Of a DNA stretch of 64,000 bases, positions 42,098-54,229 are shown piece after piece. Location: NCBI RefSeq assembly GCF_003171515.1, contig NC_089392.1, positions 310,001 to 374,000 on the forward strand, given 5' to 3'. The notes under the pieces are model-generated. The model searched no databases. It was not told where the DNA came from and worked only from the letters and a program-made list of their open reading frames with translations. This stretch comes from Pyrenophora tritici-repentis (Eukaryota; Ascomycota; Dothideomycetes; Pleosporales; Pleosporaceae). A program made the translations under genes and the position numbers. Position 1 is the first letter of the stretch; each line of letters opens with the position of its first letter.

Positions 42098-42103
42098 CTT
42101 ATA
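42098..42103 (-). promoter_or_regulatory. TATA-like box of the AA9 gene
   Basis: TATAAG on the minus strand, about 147 bp upstream of the 41951 start codon, in a GC-rich surround. Position fits a core promoter. Confidence 0.4.
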
Positions 42104-42145
42104 CCCTCCCCTCCCCATAACTTCATCTATCACGACAGTCTAAAC

Positions 42146-42159
42146 CTCCGCCCCACGTG
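42146..42159 (-). promoter_or_regulatory. paired CreA-like sites and CACGTG box in the AA9 promoter
   Basis: On the minus strand GTGGGG (42156-42151) and GCGGAG (42151-42146) both match the CreA consensus SYGGRG and abut each other, overlapping an E-box CACGTG (42154-42159). Double CreA sites are a known hallmark of carbon-catabolite-repressed cellulase genes; repression here is inference. Confidence 0.4.
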
Positions 42160-45100
42160 GTTGTCAATCAAACATATCAATCTAGACGCACACCACAACC
42201 TGGTTTCTGAACGCTGCAAGCCCACGCCAGGAAGCCATGGCGGGCGTCGTTTCAATCAATTTTTCGCCGGTATACAAACCCTCTACCCGGTTTCAGCCTC
42301 ACGTCTGCCGTTCCTGGGTCACTTCCCTGTCTGCCACTGTCTGCCAGGCACTTTGTTCCATGGGCATGTGTGGCATTGTTGAGTCGTGTGGCAATATGGA
42401 CCGTTCACGTGGTGGTGGAGTAGCGCCGCTTTTTAATATAGTCGATGCAGACTTCTGGCACATTGAAGCGCTGGCTAATATAAGTTCGGCACCTGTAATA
42501 CCAAAAGACTGGCTGTGGCATGTCTGGGCAACACACTTGGGCTATCTTCTCCTACTCTAAACCCCTGGGCAAAGACGAATTCATCGACTAAAAAAGTATT
42601 CACTTGATTCAAGATACCAGAAGAAGTGAAATTGAAGGATTTTAGCCATGGTGGCCAAAAGTCCCGAAGTCCGTTAGTTTCGCTTTTGTTGTTATGGAAA
42701 TTGGCTGGTTGTACACAGGCATTTCGGTTCCGGTAACACAACAGCCGCTGAACGGTCAATGTGCAGCAACTACCGGGTGTTGTAGCGTTACACTACCCCA
42801 CGGGGGTCTCGAGCTTACTGACGTTGTAGACTGAGTAGCAAAACGGGCGTTCTCGCACCCATTGGCGGCTATACCCGATAGCGTAAAACCGCTCGCTTCG
42901 GGCAATATCGAATAGATTGAACACGGACCGATCGACCCGAACTTTGACTTTCCCCGATGGCCGATGCCATGTCATGAGGCTGCACTTGCGAAACGCTGGA
43001 GCGCCACAGGCGCAGCCGCAGCATGAATGAAGGAACAAAAGTCGGGCAGTTTTGGGGCAGTGTGCATAAACCCGTATTCTACCATTCAGAGTTACATGGT
43101 ATTTCCAGAAGCGGTCCTGATATTTCTCTTGGTGGATGAAAGCAGACGTGACTTGTTCGAATCGGGTAACGTGTTTACCATGTTGTCTAGGTGTGCCCAG
43201 GTTTCCAAGCTCTTTAGGTGCATTGCAGTTTCGTAACGTCGACCCATAGCCTGGCTTCTTGCGAGTACCTACATTCCTCAACCAAACGCATGACAGCCGA
43301 GTCAAATGAAAATCAATCAAATGTTCGCCATCACCGGCTTTTGTTGACTCGTTCGCAAACACCACCTGATATGAGTATGAAGCCATTTACAAAGATAAAA
43401 GACTCACCGGGTTCCCCCGCTTGAAACTTTCGTTACGCCAAGCTTGCCGTGTCGAAAGCATACCTCGAGCGACAGCCTGCCCTGGCAGACATTCTGGTCT
43501 TGGTGAAACGATATTCCAAGGCCCGGTGAAACCTCACAACTGCTCCGATCATCCGCCCTTTTGTCCATGATAGAAGAACGCTGTCGCACTGGATGAAGTC
43601 TAGACCTAGGTGACCCAGGCATTGCACCTATCCGAGAAGCCGCAAAGCAAATCTTGGCTTATAGTCTGTTAACTATATCAACTGACTGGTTTGCCACCAA
43701 CTCTTTGGACCGCAGCCATGGCGCACATGCACTGCTGACAGGTATTAGGGGATTAGGGGAGTGTGCAGTAGCAAGCCTGTCAAAGAACAACTTGGCAACG
43801 AGCGGAGAGGTGTTTAGAGGTTTAGAGGTAAGCAAAAAGGCAGACTGCGGTCCCAGGAAGCCGCGGACTGCGAGTGATGGACGGATGATTGCTTACGGGC
43901 GTATCGCGTTCTTCGGCCAACCGGTCGCGCGCTATTGCTCGTCCCGCACCTCGTGGCTGCTTACTTGATCAATATTCATCGCACCCCCTCCTGCGTGCCC
44001 GGTGAACCGATTGGCCTTGGGTTCAAGGTTTTTCGTGTTATTTTTTCAAGCGAGCCGTAAAACTTGGTGATTGCGACATCGAATTCTACACCGAGTTCGG
44101 CTCAAGGTATGAAAAGGGTGAAGCGATGCTGATGGATTCTCACTGCTGTCGACGCGCCGAACGATCAGCATCGAATTGTTGGTTGGAATTTGCGTTGGCG
44201 TTGATCAATAGCTGTATACGAGGACTGAGAAGTGCAATCACGATAGGACTCCAAGGTCAGGATGAGTAACCAAGATCAATGCTGCAGGGGGAGCCAAATC
44301 TGGCAGTGTTATGTTTATTTTGGCTGATGCTAATGGTTCTAGCACGCGCTGCCATGGATGGGTGACATGGAAACCGCTAGAACTAATGGCTTACACGAGG
44401 CACACAAGGCGTACACGAGACACGTGACTGGGGGATGAAACACATCAGCTAAATTTGACATATGTACTTTACCAAACTCCAAGATCACCCAAGGCAGCGG
44501 AGGGTTGAGAAGAATGTGCGTCATAGCATGTCGCATCATGATTTGGGGTGTGGTCCAAATGGTCTCTTTGTTGCCCTGAGCTCAGTGATCTGGTGGGGTT
44601 TTCAATGCTCGGCAAGTCTGAGGTGCGGGCAACGACGCGTCATCCACTTGCTGAGTAAAGTCTGCAACAACACGGCGCTCGTGTGAAGGGTGCGTCGCGG
44701 GTTTTCCAGCAGCGGGCTTTTGTATCTTTGTTTCCCGTCTCCTGAAGCGGACGGTCGAATAGCAAAACGGACGATGGGTGGAAGCGCGGAAGATGAGTTC
44801 CAAGCATTTCCGAGCCCTTCCAAGCACCCAAGATCATGGGACAAGCGAGAAGCCGAAAGCCGCGCTCGTGCATAGCCACTCCGGATTGCCCGGGCATAAC
44901 CTTTCCACGCACGTAGACACGCAGATGGCTGAAGCATTACGCGTTCCTGAGGCCAACAGCATGGCGTATCGTGGTCCATAGCGTGTCCGTAGTGGGGAAG
45001 TGTAGCTTGTCCTTGTCTGCCGAGCACGTGAAATTGACATGTAGCCAATAGCATCATGCAGCTTCGCATGTTGCCAACGCCCCATTGGGCAGACGTTCGC

Positions 45101-45447
45101 AGGTGAAGGGCACGATTTAGCAAACCTTGCGGTTCCCGATACGAAAGCGGCAGCAGTATATAGGCCGCCTGAGAGGTAAGCCGTATTTGTTGCCCAGTGT
45201 CACGCCTCCCTTGTGGAACGTTTGCCGCACCACATCGCTTTTATCAGCCGACGTCAGCACGACTCCGACCATTCGTTCAATCGCCTTCTGGACACTCTAG
45301 CATCTTCCGGAACATCCGCACAACTCAGTCTGACCATCCATTTCTATACTGCCTTCGTCTCACCGTTTGCGACAGACACCTCTGCAAACAACTGCGCATA
45401 CTCATCACTAGTGTCGTCACACAAACATTTGTATCACAACCAACGTC
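42160..45447. other. gene-sparse region, 3.3 kb
   Basis: Lies between the divergent AA9 and small membrane protein genes. The longest ATG-started frame (42793-43386, minus, 197 codons) has no recognisable domain. No transposon open frame, LTR, tRNA or rRNA was recognised. Confidence 0.4.
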
Positions 45448-45846
45448 ATGCCACCCGTCATACCCACATTCTCCTTGCATTCAGCCACCATGTTCCTCCA
45501 CAAAAGAGATAACATGGGCTTCCAAATCGCTCCAACTCTCATCATCTTCCTCACTATCCTCGGTGCTGGTGGGCTCGTGTGCTGCGGCTTCGCCATCTTT
45601 CGTTTCTTCGGCGGAGAGCCCGACGATGAGACCCGATTTAATCGATCCGCCGAGCAAGATGCGTATATGAGAGAAGTGCGAGAGCGCACCTTCCGCACCC
45701 TCCCAAATTTCGCCTTAAGAGGCCCATCATACTATCCGAATGGAAATCTCAGCCATGCACCGATAAGTCCAAGGTAAGTCGTCGCGCATGCCAATCAATG
45801 TATCCAAACTGACTGTCGCAGTGGCACGACCACGACATATGGATGA
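45448..45846 (+). CDS. small single-pass membrane protein, hypothetical
   Basis: Two exons, 45448-45773 and 45822-45846, over a 48-nt intron (GTAAGT..CTGAC..GCAG), giving 116 residues. A start at ATG 45490 (MFLHKRDNMG) is equally possible. One hydrophobic segment (FQIAPTLIIFLTILGAGGLVCCGFAIFRFF) spans the membrane, and the remainder (PDDETRFNRSAEQDAYMREV..) is a charged cytosolic or lumenal tail with tyrosines. The last exon adds only SGTTTTYG. It resembles small fungal membrane proteins without assigned function. Coding is supported by the good splice sites and the hydrophobic profile, but no family name can be given. Confidence 0.6.
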
Positions 45847-48508
45847 GTAAACATCCGAGCTATACCCAAATGTTACGAAGATCCACGAAAAACGAAACTG
45901 CGCAGCATGCGGTGCATGCAACGTATGCCACTAAATAAGCGTCGATGATGCACGCATCGCTCGGCGTCGAATGACGGCACCAAATCCGGAAATCATAAAT
46001 CTTGCAGCTGCGTTAGACTGGTTTCTGCGATAGCCGACAAGAATTGTCAGGAGGGTCATTTCTTTTTGATCTGTACAAACGTCAGCCCGGTCTTGGTCGT
46101 ATGCGGTGTTCATCTCCAGCATCGGACCTTAGAGGGCCGTAGAGATGAGGATGTGAAGGTTCCAACCAACGCGCGAGGGACTCTGTGTCATAAAGCGGAT
46201 GGTGTCGGACTTGGAAGAGAGGTTGAGAGAAGGGCATCTGCAATGCGAGTTGCCGGGACGTTTTTCCTTTGTAGAAGCGGCGATTGTGTTTTGTAGAGAT
46301 TCCAATCCATTCCGACGGCTGCGGCCATGCACTCGAGTTTCAGTTTTCTTTCCCATAACAAGCGCATCTGGCATGAAGGTGTTTGCAGTCGAGCCAGAAG
46401 ATACCGGTTGGGAAAGTCGCAACGTGTGTAACGACCCCAAGTCTCCATGCGACGATGCGCGAGCGATTGAGGACATCAAGCGTCAACTCGAAAGGCCAGG
46501 AAATGATAGAGATCCAGGTAATAGACTCTGTATCATCACGTTCATGATTCTGTCCGATATCGTTCAGTCCTGACGGTAGCGCGAATGTCTCTCGTAGCAC
46601 ATTCTACGCTACGCGCAGGGTGAAAGAGTAGTCACGTGCCATACTGCGACGAATCTACACTCTCTGTAGATTTCGTAACGTTGTTGACACTTTTTTTTTC
46701 AGTGACGGGAGTGGTGGGAACAGCTGCCGGTCACTAACTGCACTAGAGAGCAGGCTGTAGTGATCCGCTCTGAAGATGCTCACAGCATGGAATCAAGTTG
46801 ATGTGTACTCAATATATAGAGTGGAAGATGCTGCAAGTTGTTTCCACAAGAGCCCCTATTGAAAGAGCCGCTTATCAGGCTTCGTGATCTTCTGTCTCGA
46901 TAGCCCCCAGGAGACGCGCACGCCCATCGGCAGCAGTGAAGGGACAACAATTGTCAAAGCCGTAGAGAAAGCGATGAAGACTCCTGAATTTCAGGAGGCA
47001 TGCTGCGCCTCAATCCGATACTGCACCATTCTCATCTGGGTTGCAGTCATCTCTTGGTGAAATCTCATTCTTCTTGTGTAGGTCTTGGGTGCGAAGAACG
47101 AAGCGCGGCCACTGCCAAATTATTCTGCGTCAGGAGACCAGATCTACAGCAGACGTCTGGGCTGAGAAGTCGGTCTGTACAGTAGTGCCGGTGACCATTG
47201 TGGGAATGGTGTTCTTCTCAAAGCATCTTGAATTTGCCCGTAGAGTCCAATGCATTCAGCGGGGGGAGTATCTGAGCAAGTCCATCCGGTACATTGTGGT
47301 CTGATACGCCCTCAAGCTGTGCAATTATATGGGCGCTCTCTCGGTGAGTGATAAAAGGGATACGAATGTGAGAAACGTGCCCGTGCTGTACGCGTTTTTA
47401 GAGGTAAACACTGGGGTATCGGGTTGAAGTGCGAAAGCTGTATCTCGTCTTAAATTCTTGGGAGCCTGCGCCGTCGGGATGAAAATCAAACATTTTCAAC
47501 AGTCTGTCGGTATACTTTCGAGCCCTGTTGAAGGGGTGCTCGAAACGAATCTCCATTTACCAACTCTGATCTTCAGGGCAGGATCCCACCAGTTCCCGCT
47601 CACTTCCGAAATAGCGGCGCAAGCCATTGGCTTGGTACACTGCAGATAATCAGGGCCAGAACCGTGCGGTCTTGTACTGGTTAAGAGATGAGCGTACCTT
47701 GATGGATCTCTGCTTGCACTCACCCTCCCATGGCTTGGCCTTTGCATGAAGTCTCTGAGCTGCCATAGCAATCTTAGCAACGAGCCGTACGGTAGACATG
47801 ATGGAAAATCTGTTGTGTCTTGAGGAGAGATGAGGATGTCCGTTTTCTCGGAAGTAAGCTGGTGGCTGCTGACGCGCTAACCTGTTACAGTCTACCTAGT
47901 GCATCCATCCCCTTTAGGCATTATATGCATTTTATACTCATCATATCTCGTATGCGGGAAAATCGTTAGGAAAAGCCCTCAGGTTTACACAGAATACTCT
48001 GGTCACGCATGCGATGCGCTCATACGACTTGACACCTTCCACATCTGTGGGGCACCTGCCACCCCCGCACATCGCTCAACACCAACCGCATAGGAGCAAA
48101 ATCTCGACGATCCCCCCTCCTTGGAGGCATTTGGAGTCATTTGACAAGCTTTCTATGGACCCGACTAGTCTGTTAACATCCAGGTACTTCCGAGCCTTTG
48201 CTTCCCCGTCCGGTAAACCATTCGGTCCGCCAATAATCACAGGTAATATGACTGATGTTACCCAATTAGCTTTATGGCAGGTTAGTAGATTCGTTGCCAA
48301 GCCCTGGAGTCTGGATCCTAGAGTAAGCAAAGGAGAAGCCGAAGCGGGGTATCGCCACGAAAAAGGCAAGGCGAAGGAGCAAAGCCAGCGAGCGACCATG
48401 AGGTAGAGGTAAAAGTAACAATATATATCTCAGACCCTTTGTCGCTATATATTGCTTCTCCACACTCTCCCCTTCAAAGTTCGAGCTCGGTCCGTTACAT
48501 TCAGCAAT
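45847..48508. other. gene-sparse region, 2.7 kb
   Basis: No gene recognised. ATATATAT-like DNA at 48420-48452 lies ~60-90 bp upstream of the GH125 start and may be part of its promoter. A T-run lies at 46691-46699. Confidence 0.4.
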
Positions 48509-50050
48509 ATGCGCAGTCTCTTGACCCTGGGCGCAGCCTTGGGCCTACCTCTGCTCGCCTCAGCAGCATGCCCAGATTACAACGATTATTCCAAGGCCAT
48601 TCACGAGCCCTCCAGCTCCGGAAAATACAAGCTTTCTTATCAACGACCGTCGAAAGAATGCCGGACCTTTAGATCTCAGGGCATTGATGATACTGTCACA
48701 CGCATGAAGAATGTCGTCAAAGATCCCGATCTATACCGCCTCTTTGAGAATTCGTTTCCCAACACGCTCGACACTGCCATCAAGTGGAAGGGATATGCGG
48801 CTGATAACAAGGACGAAGAGTTGACTTTTGTCATCACTGGTGACATCAACGCCATGTGGCTACGTGACTCGTCGAACCAGCTGCAAAGCTATCTCCCGCT
48901 TCTCAAGGCGAGCAACGACCCAAACTCGATTGCCAGCCTGTACCGTGGAGTCATCAACCTGCAGGCGCGGTACATGCTCACATCGCCATATTGCAACTCA
49001 TTTCAACCCCCGGTCGAAAGCGGTCTTGCCCCAGCATGGAATGAATACGGCGTCGGGGATGACGTGTTTCCGAAATTTTCCAACCTCACCGTGTTTGAGT
49101 GCAAATATGAGCTCGACTCGCTCGCCGCCTTTTTGCAAATCTCCGCAGACTACTACAACGCTACTGGAGATTTCGAGTTCTTTGGGAAATTCAAGTGGGT
49201 CCAAGCCGTCGAGGCTGTCCTGAAAGTCGCCAACGATATGATGCAGCCAACCTACGGCTCGGATGGAGAGGTTCTAAAAAGTCCGTATACATTCGAGCGA
49301 GGTACCAACCGTGGAAGCGAGACGTTTTGGAACATGGGCATTGGAAACCCGGTTGCCAACGGCACAGGCCTCATCAGAAGCGGCTTCAGACCAAGCGACG
49401 ACGTGACCTTTTACCAACTCTTCATCCCTGCCAACATGATGTTTAGTTCGTACCTGGCACTGACTGCGCCGATCATGGCAAAGTTGAGCAATCCCAAGGC
49501 TGCAGCCCTCGCGAAAACAATGTCGGCACTCTCGGAGTCGTTGCACCACGCCATCGAGACTCATGGAACAGTTCAGCACGAGACATACGGCAAAATCTAC
49601 GCTTACGAGATTGACGGCTTCGGCGGGCGTATCATTATGGATGATGCCAACCTTCCCAGTCTTCTCGGTGCGCCCTTTTACAAGTATCCGGTCAACCGTG
49701 AGACTTACGATAACACTCGCCGACTCGTTCTCAGCGCAGGGAACCCGTACTACATGCGAGGACCCGTCATCAGCGCAATCGGTGGACCGCACAAGGGACT
49801 GGGCAAGGCATGGCCAATGGCTTCGATTGTGCGCATTTTCACGAGCGACAACGATGATGAAATCGTCAAGGAGCTAGGGCAAATAGTGAGCAGTACCGAT
49901 CGTTTGGGCCTGATCCACGAGAGCGTCAATAGCTTCAACCAGAGTGATTACTCTAGGCAGTGGTTCTCATGGGCGAACGGATTATTCGGCCAGGCCCTCT
50001 TGGATCTTGAGGCGCGAAAGCCTGCATTACTTCAGACGAGTTTTCAGTAA
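48509..50050 (+). CDS. GH125 exo-alpha-1,6-mannosidase, secreted
   Basis: Single exon, 513 residues from ATG 48509; the frame is open a little further upstream but only from a TTG. It begins with a signal peptide (MRSLLTLGAALGLPLLASAA). Family-typical segments: ALPYRP-type SKECRTFRS near the start, ITGDINAMWLRDSSNQLQSY, SFQPPVESGLAPAWNEYG.., FKWVQAVEAVLKV, IRSGFRPSDDVTFYQLFIPA, YAYEIDGFGGRIIMDDANLP and IHESVNSFNQSDYSRQWFSW. These match GH125 (formerly DUF1237) metal-independent enzymes that remove alpha-1,6-linked mannose from N-glycans or fungal mannans. The product should be in the secretory path or outside the cell. Several N-x-S/T sites are present. Enzyme class is confident. Confidence 0.94.
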   Translation: MRSLLTLGAALGLPLLASAACPDYNDYSKAIHEPSSSGKYKLSYQRPSKECRTFRSQGIDDTVTRMKNVVKDPDLYRLFENSFPNTLDTAIKWKGYAADNKDEELTFVITGDINAMWLRDSSNQLQSYLPLLKASNDPNSIASLYRGVINLQARYMLTSPYCNSFQPPVESGLAPAWNEYGVGDDVFPKFSNLTVFECKYELDSLAAFLQISADYYNATGDFEFFGKFKWVQAVEAVLKVANDMMQPTYGSDGEVLKSPYTFERGTNRGSETFWNMGIGNPVANGTGLIRSGFRPSDDVTFYQLFIPANMMFSSYLALTAPIMAKLSNPKAAALAKTMSALSESLHHAIETHGTVQHETYGKIYAYEIDGFGGRIIMDDANLPSLLGAPFYKYPVNRETYDNTRRLVLSAGNPYYMRGPVISAIGGPHKGLGKAWPMASIVRIFTSDNDDEIVKELGQIVSSTDRLGLIHESVNSFNQSDYSRQWFSWANGLFGQALLDLEARKPALLQTSFQ

Positions 50051-52358
50051 GACAAGGGTGGTAGATTAGTGGAGCCACGGGAAATGTCACACACGTGCGG
50101 TTTTGCATTTGCAGCCCCAGTACAACCTGATTAAAATGACGTGCCACTGCTTCCTCATGCAATGTCGGCCTTGATAGCGTGCTTTTTCGATCTGGCCGCT
50201 CCCTCTGTCCCTGCATGGAGCTAAAAAGAAAGCGGGAGCTTGATTGATGCCTGGGAACGTTCAGGCCTCTGCGTCATCGAGGCAAAAGTAAAGTGCATTA
50301 TCGATGTATTTCCTGGACCACGGAACAGGCGTTGAGGCGGCCGAAAAAGCAAGCTTGGTTCGCTTGGTGGAAGGGTCGGCTGCTGATGGTCGCAGTCGTG
50401 GTGGTCCGGCTGGCGGCATCGTGGGTACCAGTCGGAGCCAGGCTTCCAAGGCACAGTCACAGTTGCAGTCTCGCTTTCGCCGGCGATACTGGCTGGCTAG
50501 TAGTGAATTGCCTTCATGCAAGGCTGCGCCGCAGACGGCGCTACGGAGTGGGCTGGTCCGGTCATGGTGATGCTGTGAGCAAAAGTTTGTCGTCGAAATG
50601 AGCTCGTTGGTGGGTCGTTCCGAACTTCGGCTTCTATTATCGGAATTTGAGTTTTCCCCGCCGTTGGCCATCACCGAAGACGTACTGTAGTTGAAGTCGA
50701 GATGCAATCGTGTACTGTAAGCCAGACTGTAAGCGTGCTAATGCACTTGTGGACATTCGGCCATATGCACCACAAACATGGCGATAAAAGGCCCTTGGCG
50801 CATGAAGCCTCGTGGTGGACTGGTGTGTCGTCAGTGGGCCGTCCTTCACGCTCGCAGGCGATCGTGTCAGGGGCCGGCGAATGAATTGGTCCTGTGGCGT
50901 CTTTTGGCGTAACCGCGCGCTTTATCGAGTCGTGGAGTCTACCAAGTCTGGCATGCCGTTGGCGAGGTCAGCAAGGGGCCCAAACACCAAACAGGCACGA
51001 TGCGATCTGACTTGTACGTAGCTCGCTCCCAGGTCCCGAAGAAAAACAAAGTGCCGGACACTCCCTGCACCGCCATGTCCGTTATATCGTTCTCCATGAG
51101 ACTGACCAAGGCCGCACTCGAGCCGAATGGTGCGTTGGGGACGGCAGAAACTAAGACTTGGGTCCCATACATTGCATCGGTCCCCAGCTGAGACCCGTCG
51201 TCGCATTCATCGAGGAAATGAAGGAGCTGAACGTCTCCCCTCCGCCCATGGCCTGCGGCCAACGAGAGTCGCTCATGACATAAGCCCCATAATGCACGTC
51301 GCGGATGGCGTGTTTGGCATTACCAGCTCCTCAAAATACTTCTCTCATCCGTCGTCCTCGACACTCCTTCCCTAACATAGCGAGCAGGCGCCAGTGGCTG
51401 CCATCCGCTTGGTTCCTGCCCTACTAGCACGAACTACATTTCTGACTGGCGATCCATCTTTACCTTGATTCCCCGTTACGCAGTACTCTGTTGCTTTTTG
51501 GACCCCTTCCAATACCGTGTTTCACATAGCCGGCATCTCACCCATTTGTTCATTCGATTCTAAGCGCCAGCCCGCTGCCATCGATCCCATATCCAACATC
51601 TTCACAACATCCCGGCGTCAATCCGGCCAATCTTGGACCACCGCGACTGACACTTAGTCTCCACACTCCCACATTTGTTATCTGTCGGCGACAGCCTGCA
51701 TAAACATCCAGCCGTTGTTTGCTTCAGGATCTCTCCGGCTTGACTTGATTCCCCAGTTGCTCCCTCCCTGGTCAGCCTCGCCATAATCCTACATCCACCT
51801 ACCGGGCCTAGTTTCAGCGTTTTGCCAAACACTTGCAACACCGCGCCAATCACTCGACGCCTTGGTTCTGTTTCCTGCACCTGCCGAATCCGTCGGCCAT
51901 TCAGACGGTCCAGGCTGATACATCCAACTCAATCCTCTGCATGCACTACTATATTTGATACCCGGCTCCCTACTAGGATTCTATGCGACACATCAGACCG
52001 CTGCCAGGGCTTAGACGCATACGCGCTTCAAACTCGTAGTCCTTGCTGTTATCAGCTTAGGCCATCCCGATATCATGGCCATGGACAACACTACGCTCCA
52101 TACCTTCTTGTTGTATGTCTACCCCCCTCTGCGCCGCTTACTTTTAGACCCTCACTCATTCTCGTAATCAGTCACTGCCCGACAGCACTGCGTTGTGTTG
52201 CCGTACTCGGATCTTGGGACAACTTCTCGCGACCTTATCCACTAGAGCTCGATTCACGCGGGGGCTGTAACATTTGGAAAGGCTGTTTTACCTTTTCAGA
52301 CATTGTCTGTGACGGAGATCTGCAACAGCAAACATCAAAGCGGAACGGTCCTCTGAAG
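50051..52358. other. gene-poor region, 2.3 kb
   Basis: 3' flank of the GH125 gene and probable long 5' UTR/promoter of the gene starting at 52359. A minus-strand ATG frame at 50671-50261 lacks any family resemblance. Small uORF-like frames occur near 52079. No repeat or RNA gene recognised. Confidence 0.4.
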
Positions 52359-54229
52359 ATGGGTGGCACTTATTGGTACTACGTATGTCATTGTCACTGG
52401 CTTTGCAAATACCTCTCACGTACTGACGTACTATAGTACAAAGTCGACGAAGATGAGGAACGCCATAACCCCGCCGAGGAGTCGACTACGTTTTGTCCTC
52501 TTTTGCCTGGGCAAAGGCTCAATGTCTTGGACGTACCCCGTGAAGGTCATCATCGAACCACCTCTGATACCACATCTGCATTTACCCGAAATCCAAGAGA
52601 TAGGTATCTCACACCAGTACCTCCAAAGTCACTGAAGCCTCTACCCACTCCGCATGTACATGCGGCTGCTGAGTCATACCCAATGCCAATGCCCTCACCT
52701 TGGACTCCGAGATCTGCGACCCTCGCGCCTACTGAGGGTCTGCTGAATCCATACGTACCGCGCCATGCTCGAAGTGCGTCTGCATCGCCGTATATGCCTT
52801 CGACTCCCCTTTTCCCGGACTTCAAGCTGCTCAAAGACAAATTGGCGTCGAAACGAGCTGCATCGAGAAATCGTTGTGGGTCGAAGAACCGAGCAATGGA
52901 TATCAGTTCACCCGTGCTCGTTAGCGGCGGAGAAGATCTCAATCTCATTCCGCTTTCGGAATATCGACCCTCAATTGAGGCGATCCGTGAGGCAGAGGCA
53001 GTGACGAATGTACGCCCGACACCGAGAATAAGGAGGGAATTTTCTCCCTTGGCATCGCATCCTGTAGATCCCGATAGGGATTCAATTTTTGCGCCTGCGC
53101 CTGCGCCTGCCGCGCTGCCAACAGTTGCAGAGCGCCCCACTCGACGTCGATCGCAGTCACCTTCTACACTCGTGACGAGCGAGTTCAAAGTGGGGCAAAA
53201 TCGAAACCGTGCCAACTCAGCCGATACAAGACGTACAAGACATTACCTCTTCTCCAACGACCCCTGGCTTTCATCACCAAGGGAGCAAAGGTTCAAAATC
53301 CAAGATCGCCTGGTCGAGGACGACACACCGTCTGCCCCAACACTATCGCGGCCTGAAGTCACTCTTGGAGCACCGACATCCGATGAACGACCAACATCAC
53401 GATATGGCAACCGTGGCAGATCAGAGCCCCAACAGCTACCACTTAACAAAGAGCTTCCACCTCTACCTCGCTACCTGATGCCCGCTCCTCTCTACGCATG
53501 CAACAGCCCAACAACTACCCCACCCGTAGTAGAAGAGCCAATCGAGGAGTTTCAAGAAGAAGCCGACGAAGAATGTCTCGACCGTCTCAGCATCCAATTC
53601 TCCATGAAAGCACGCAGTCACTTCTCCACCTGGACCAACGAGTCCATGACATACAGCCCCGTAGCCTCGGATGACGAAGATGACGACGAAGAAGGTCCCA
53701 TTTCCTCTCCTACCTTTAGCTCCTTCACCAGCAACGACAGTGACATGGATATCAACACATCATCGCGCGGCGGTCTCTTAATCCGCTACTCCTACCTCTC
53801 CTCCTCTTCGCAACCCCAAACCCAATCCCATACCTCCATGCCCGAAATGCAAAACATGATCCCCGACGACACCGACATTTCAGACCACGAAACAGACCCC
53901 CACCACCCAAACCCTTCCTCAACACCCCCCCCAACTCTCCGAACTCCGCATCTCAACCTTTGGCTCCGACCTCTTCTCCCCGGCTCTCAACACGGCCTTG
54001 TCTCACGCCTCTTCCACGACGTCGTCGGCTCGCTCCAGTCGCCGCCAGGCTGCTTGCTTCGGCTTACAGTCGTTTCAGTATAGTCTGCCTGGCGACGAGG
54101 AGATGGGGAGTAAAGCTAGTCTTGCTGCTGGTGGCGTGGCGGCGGCAGCGGTGGAGAGGGGGGAGTGGGGTTAGTGAGGTGAATGCTCTTATGGAGGATT
54201 TTGCGTTTTTGGGTGATGCCGTGTTGTGA
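52359..54229 (+). CDS. hypothetical fungal protein with two apparent homopolymer frameshifts
   Basis: Exon 1 is 24 nt (52359-52382, MGGTYWYY), joined over 52383-52436 (GTATGT..TATAG) to YKVDEDEERHNPAEESTTFC and PLLPGQRLNVLDVPREGHHR, a start I recall as common in Pezizomycotina proteins of unknown role. The frame runs to a TAG at 54083, but the protein-like signal leaves it at the C8 run near 53925-53932. It continues one frame over as QLSELRISTFGSDLFSPALN.. and after the G6 run near 54158-54163 moves again to VSEVNALMEDFAFLGDAVL, ending 54229. Each switch is mended by one base fewer in the run. The chain is mostly disordered and Ser/Pro/Arg-rich, with acidic blocks and LPPLPRYL-type motifs. 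Either two base errors or true decay; function unknown. Confidence 0.6.

Noticed and set aside
42793..43386. 197-codon minus-strand ATG frame
   Set aside because: Composition looks random, with no recognisable family and no supporting splice structure.
44020..44040. Possible tRNA B-box (GGTTCAAGG)
   Set aside because: Lacks the trailing CC of the consensus and no cloverleaf arms can be formed around it.
50261..50671. Minus-strand frame with Arg/Ser-rich translation
   Set aside because: No family resemblance; probably chance frame in the GH125 3' region.
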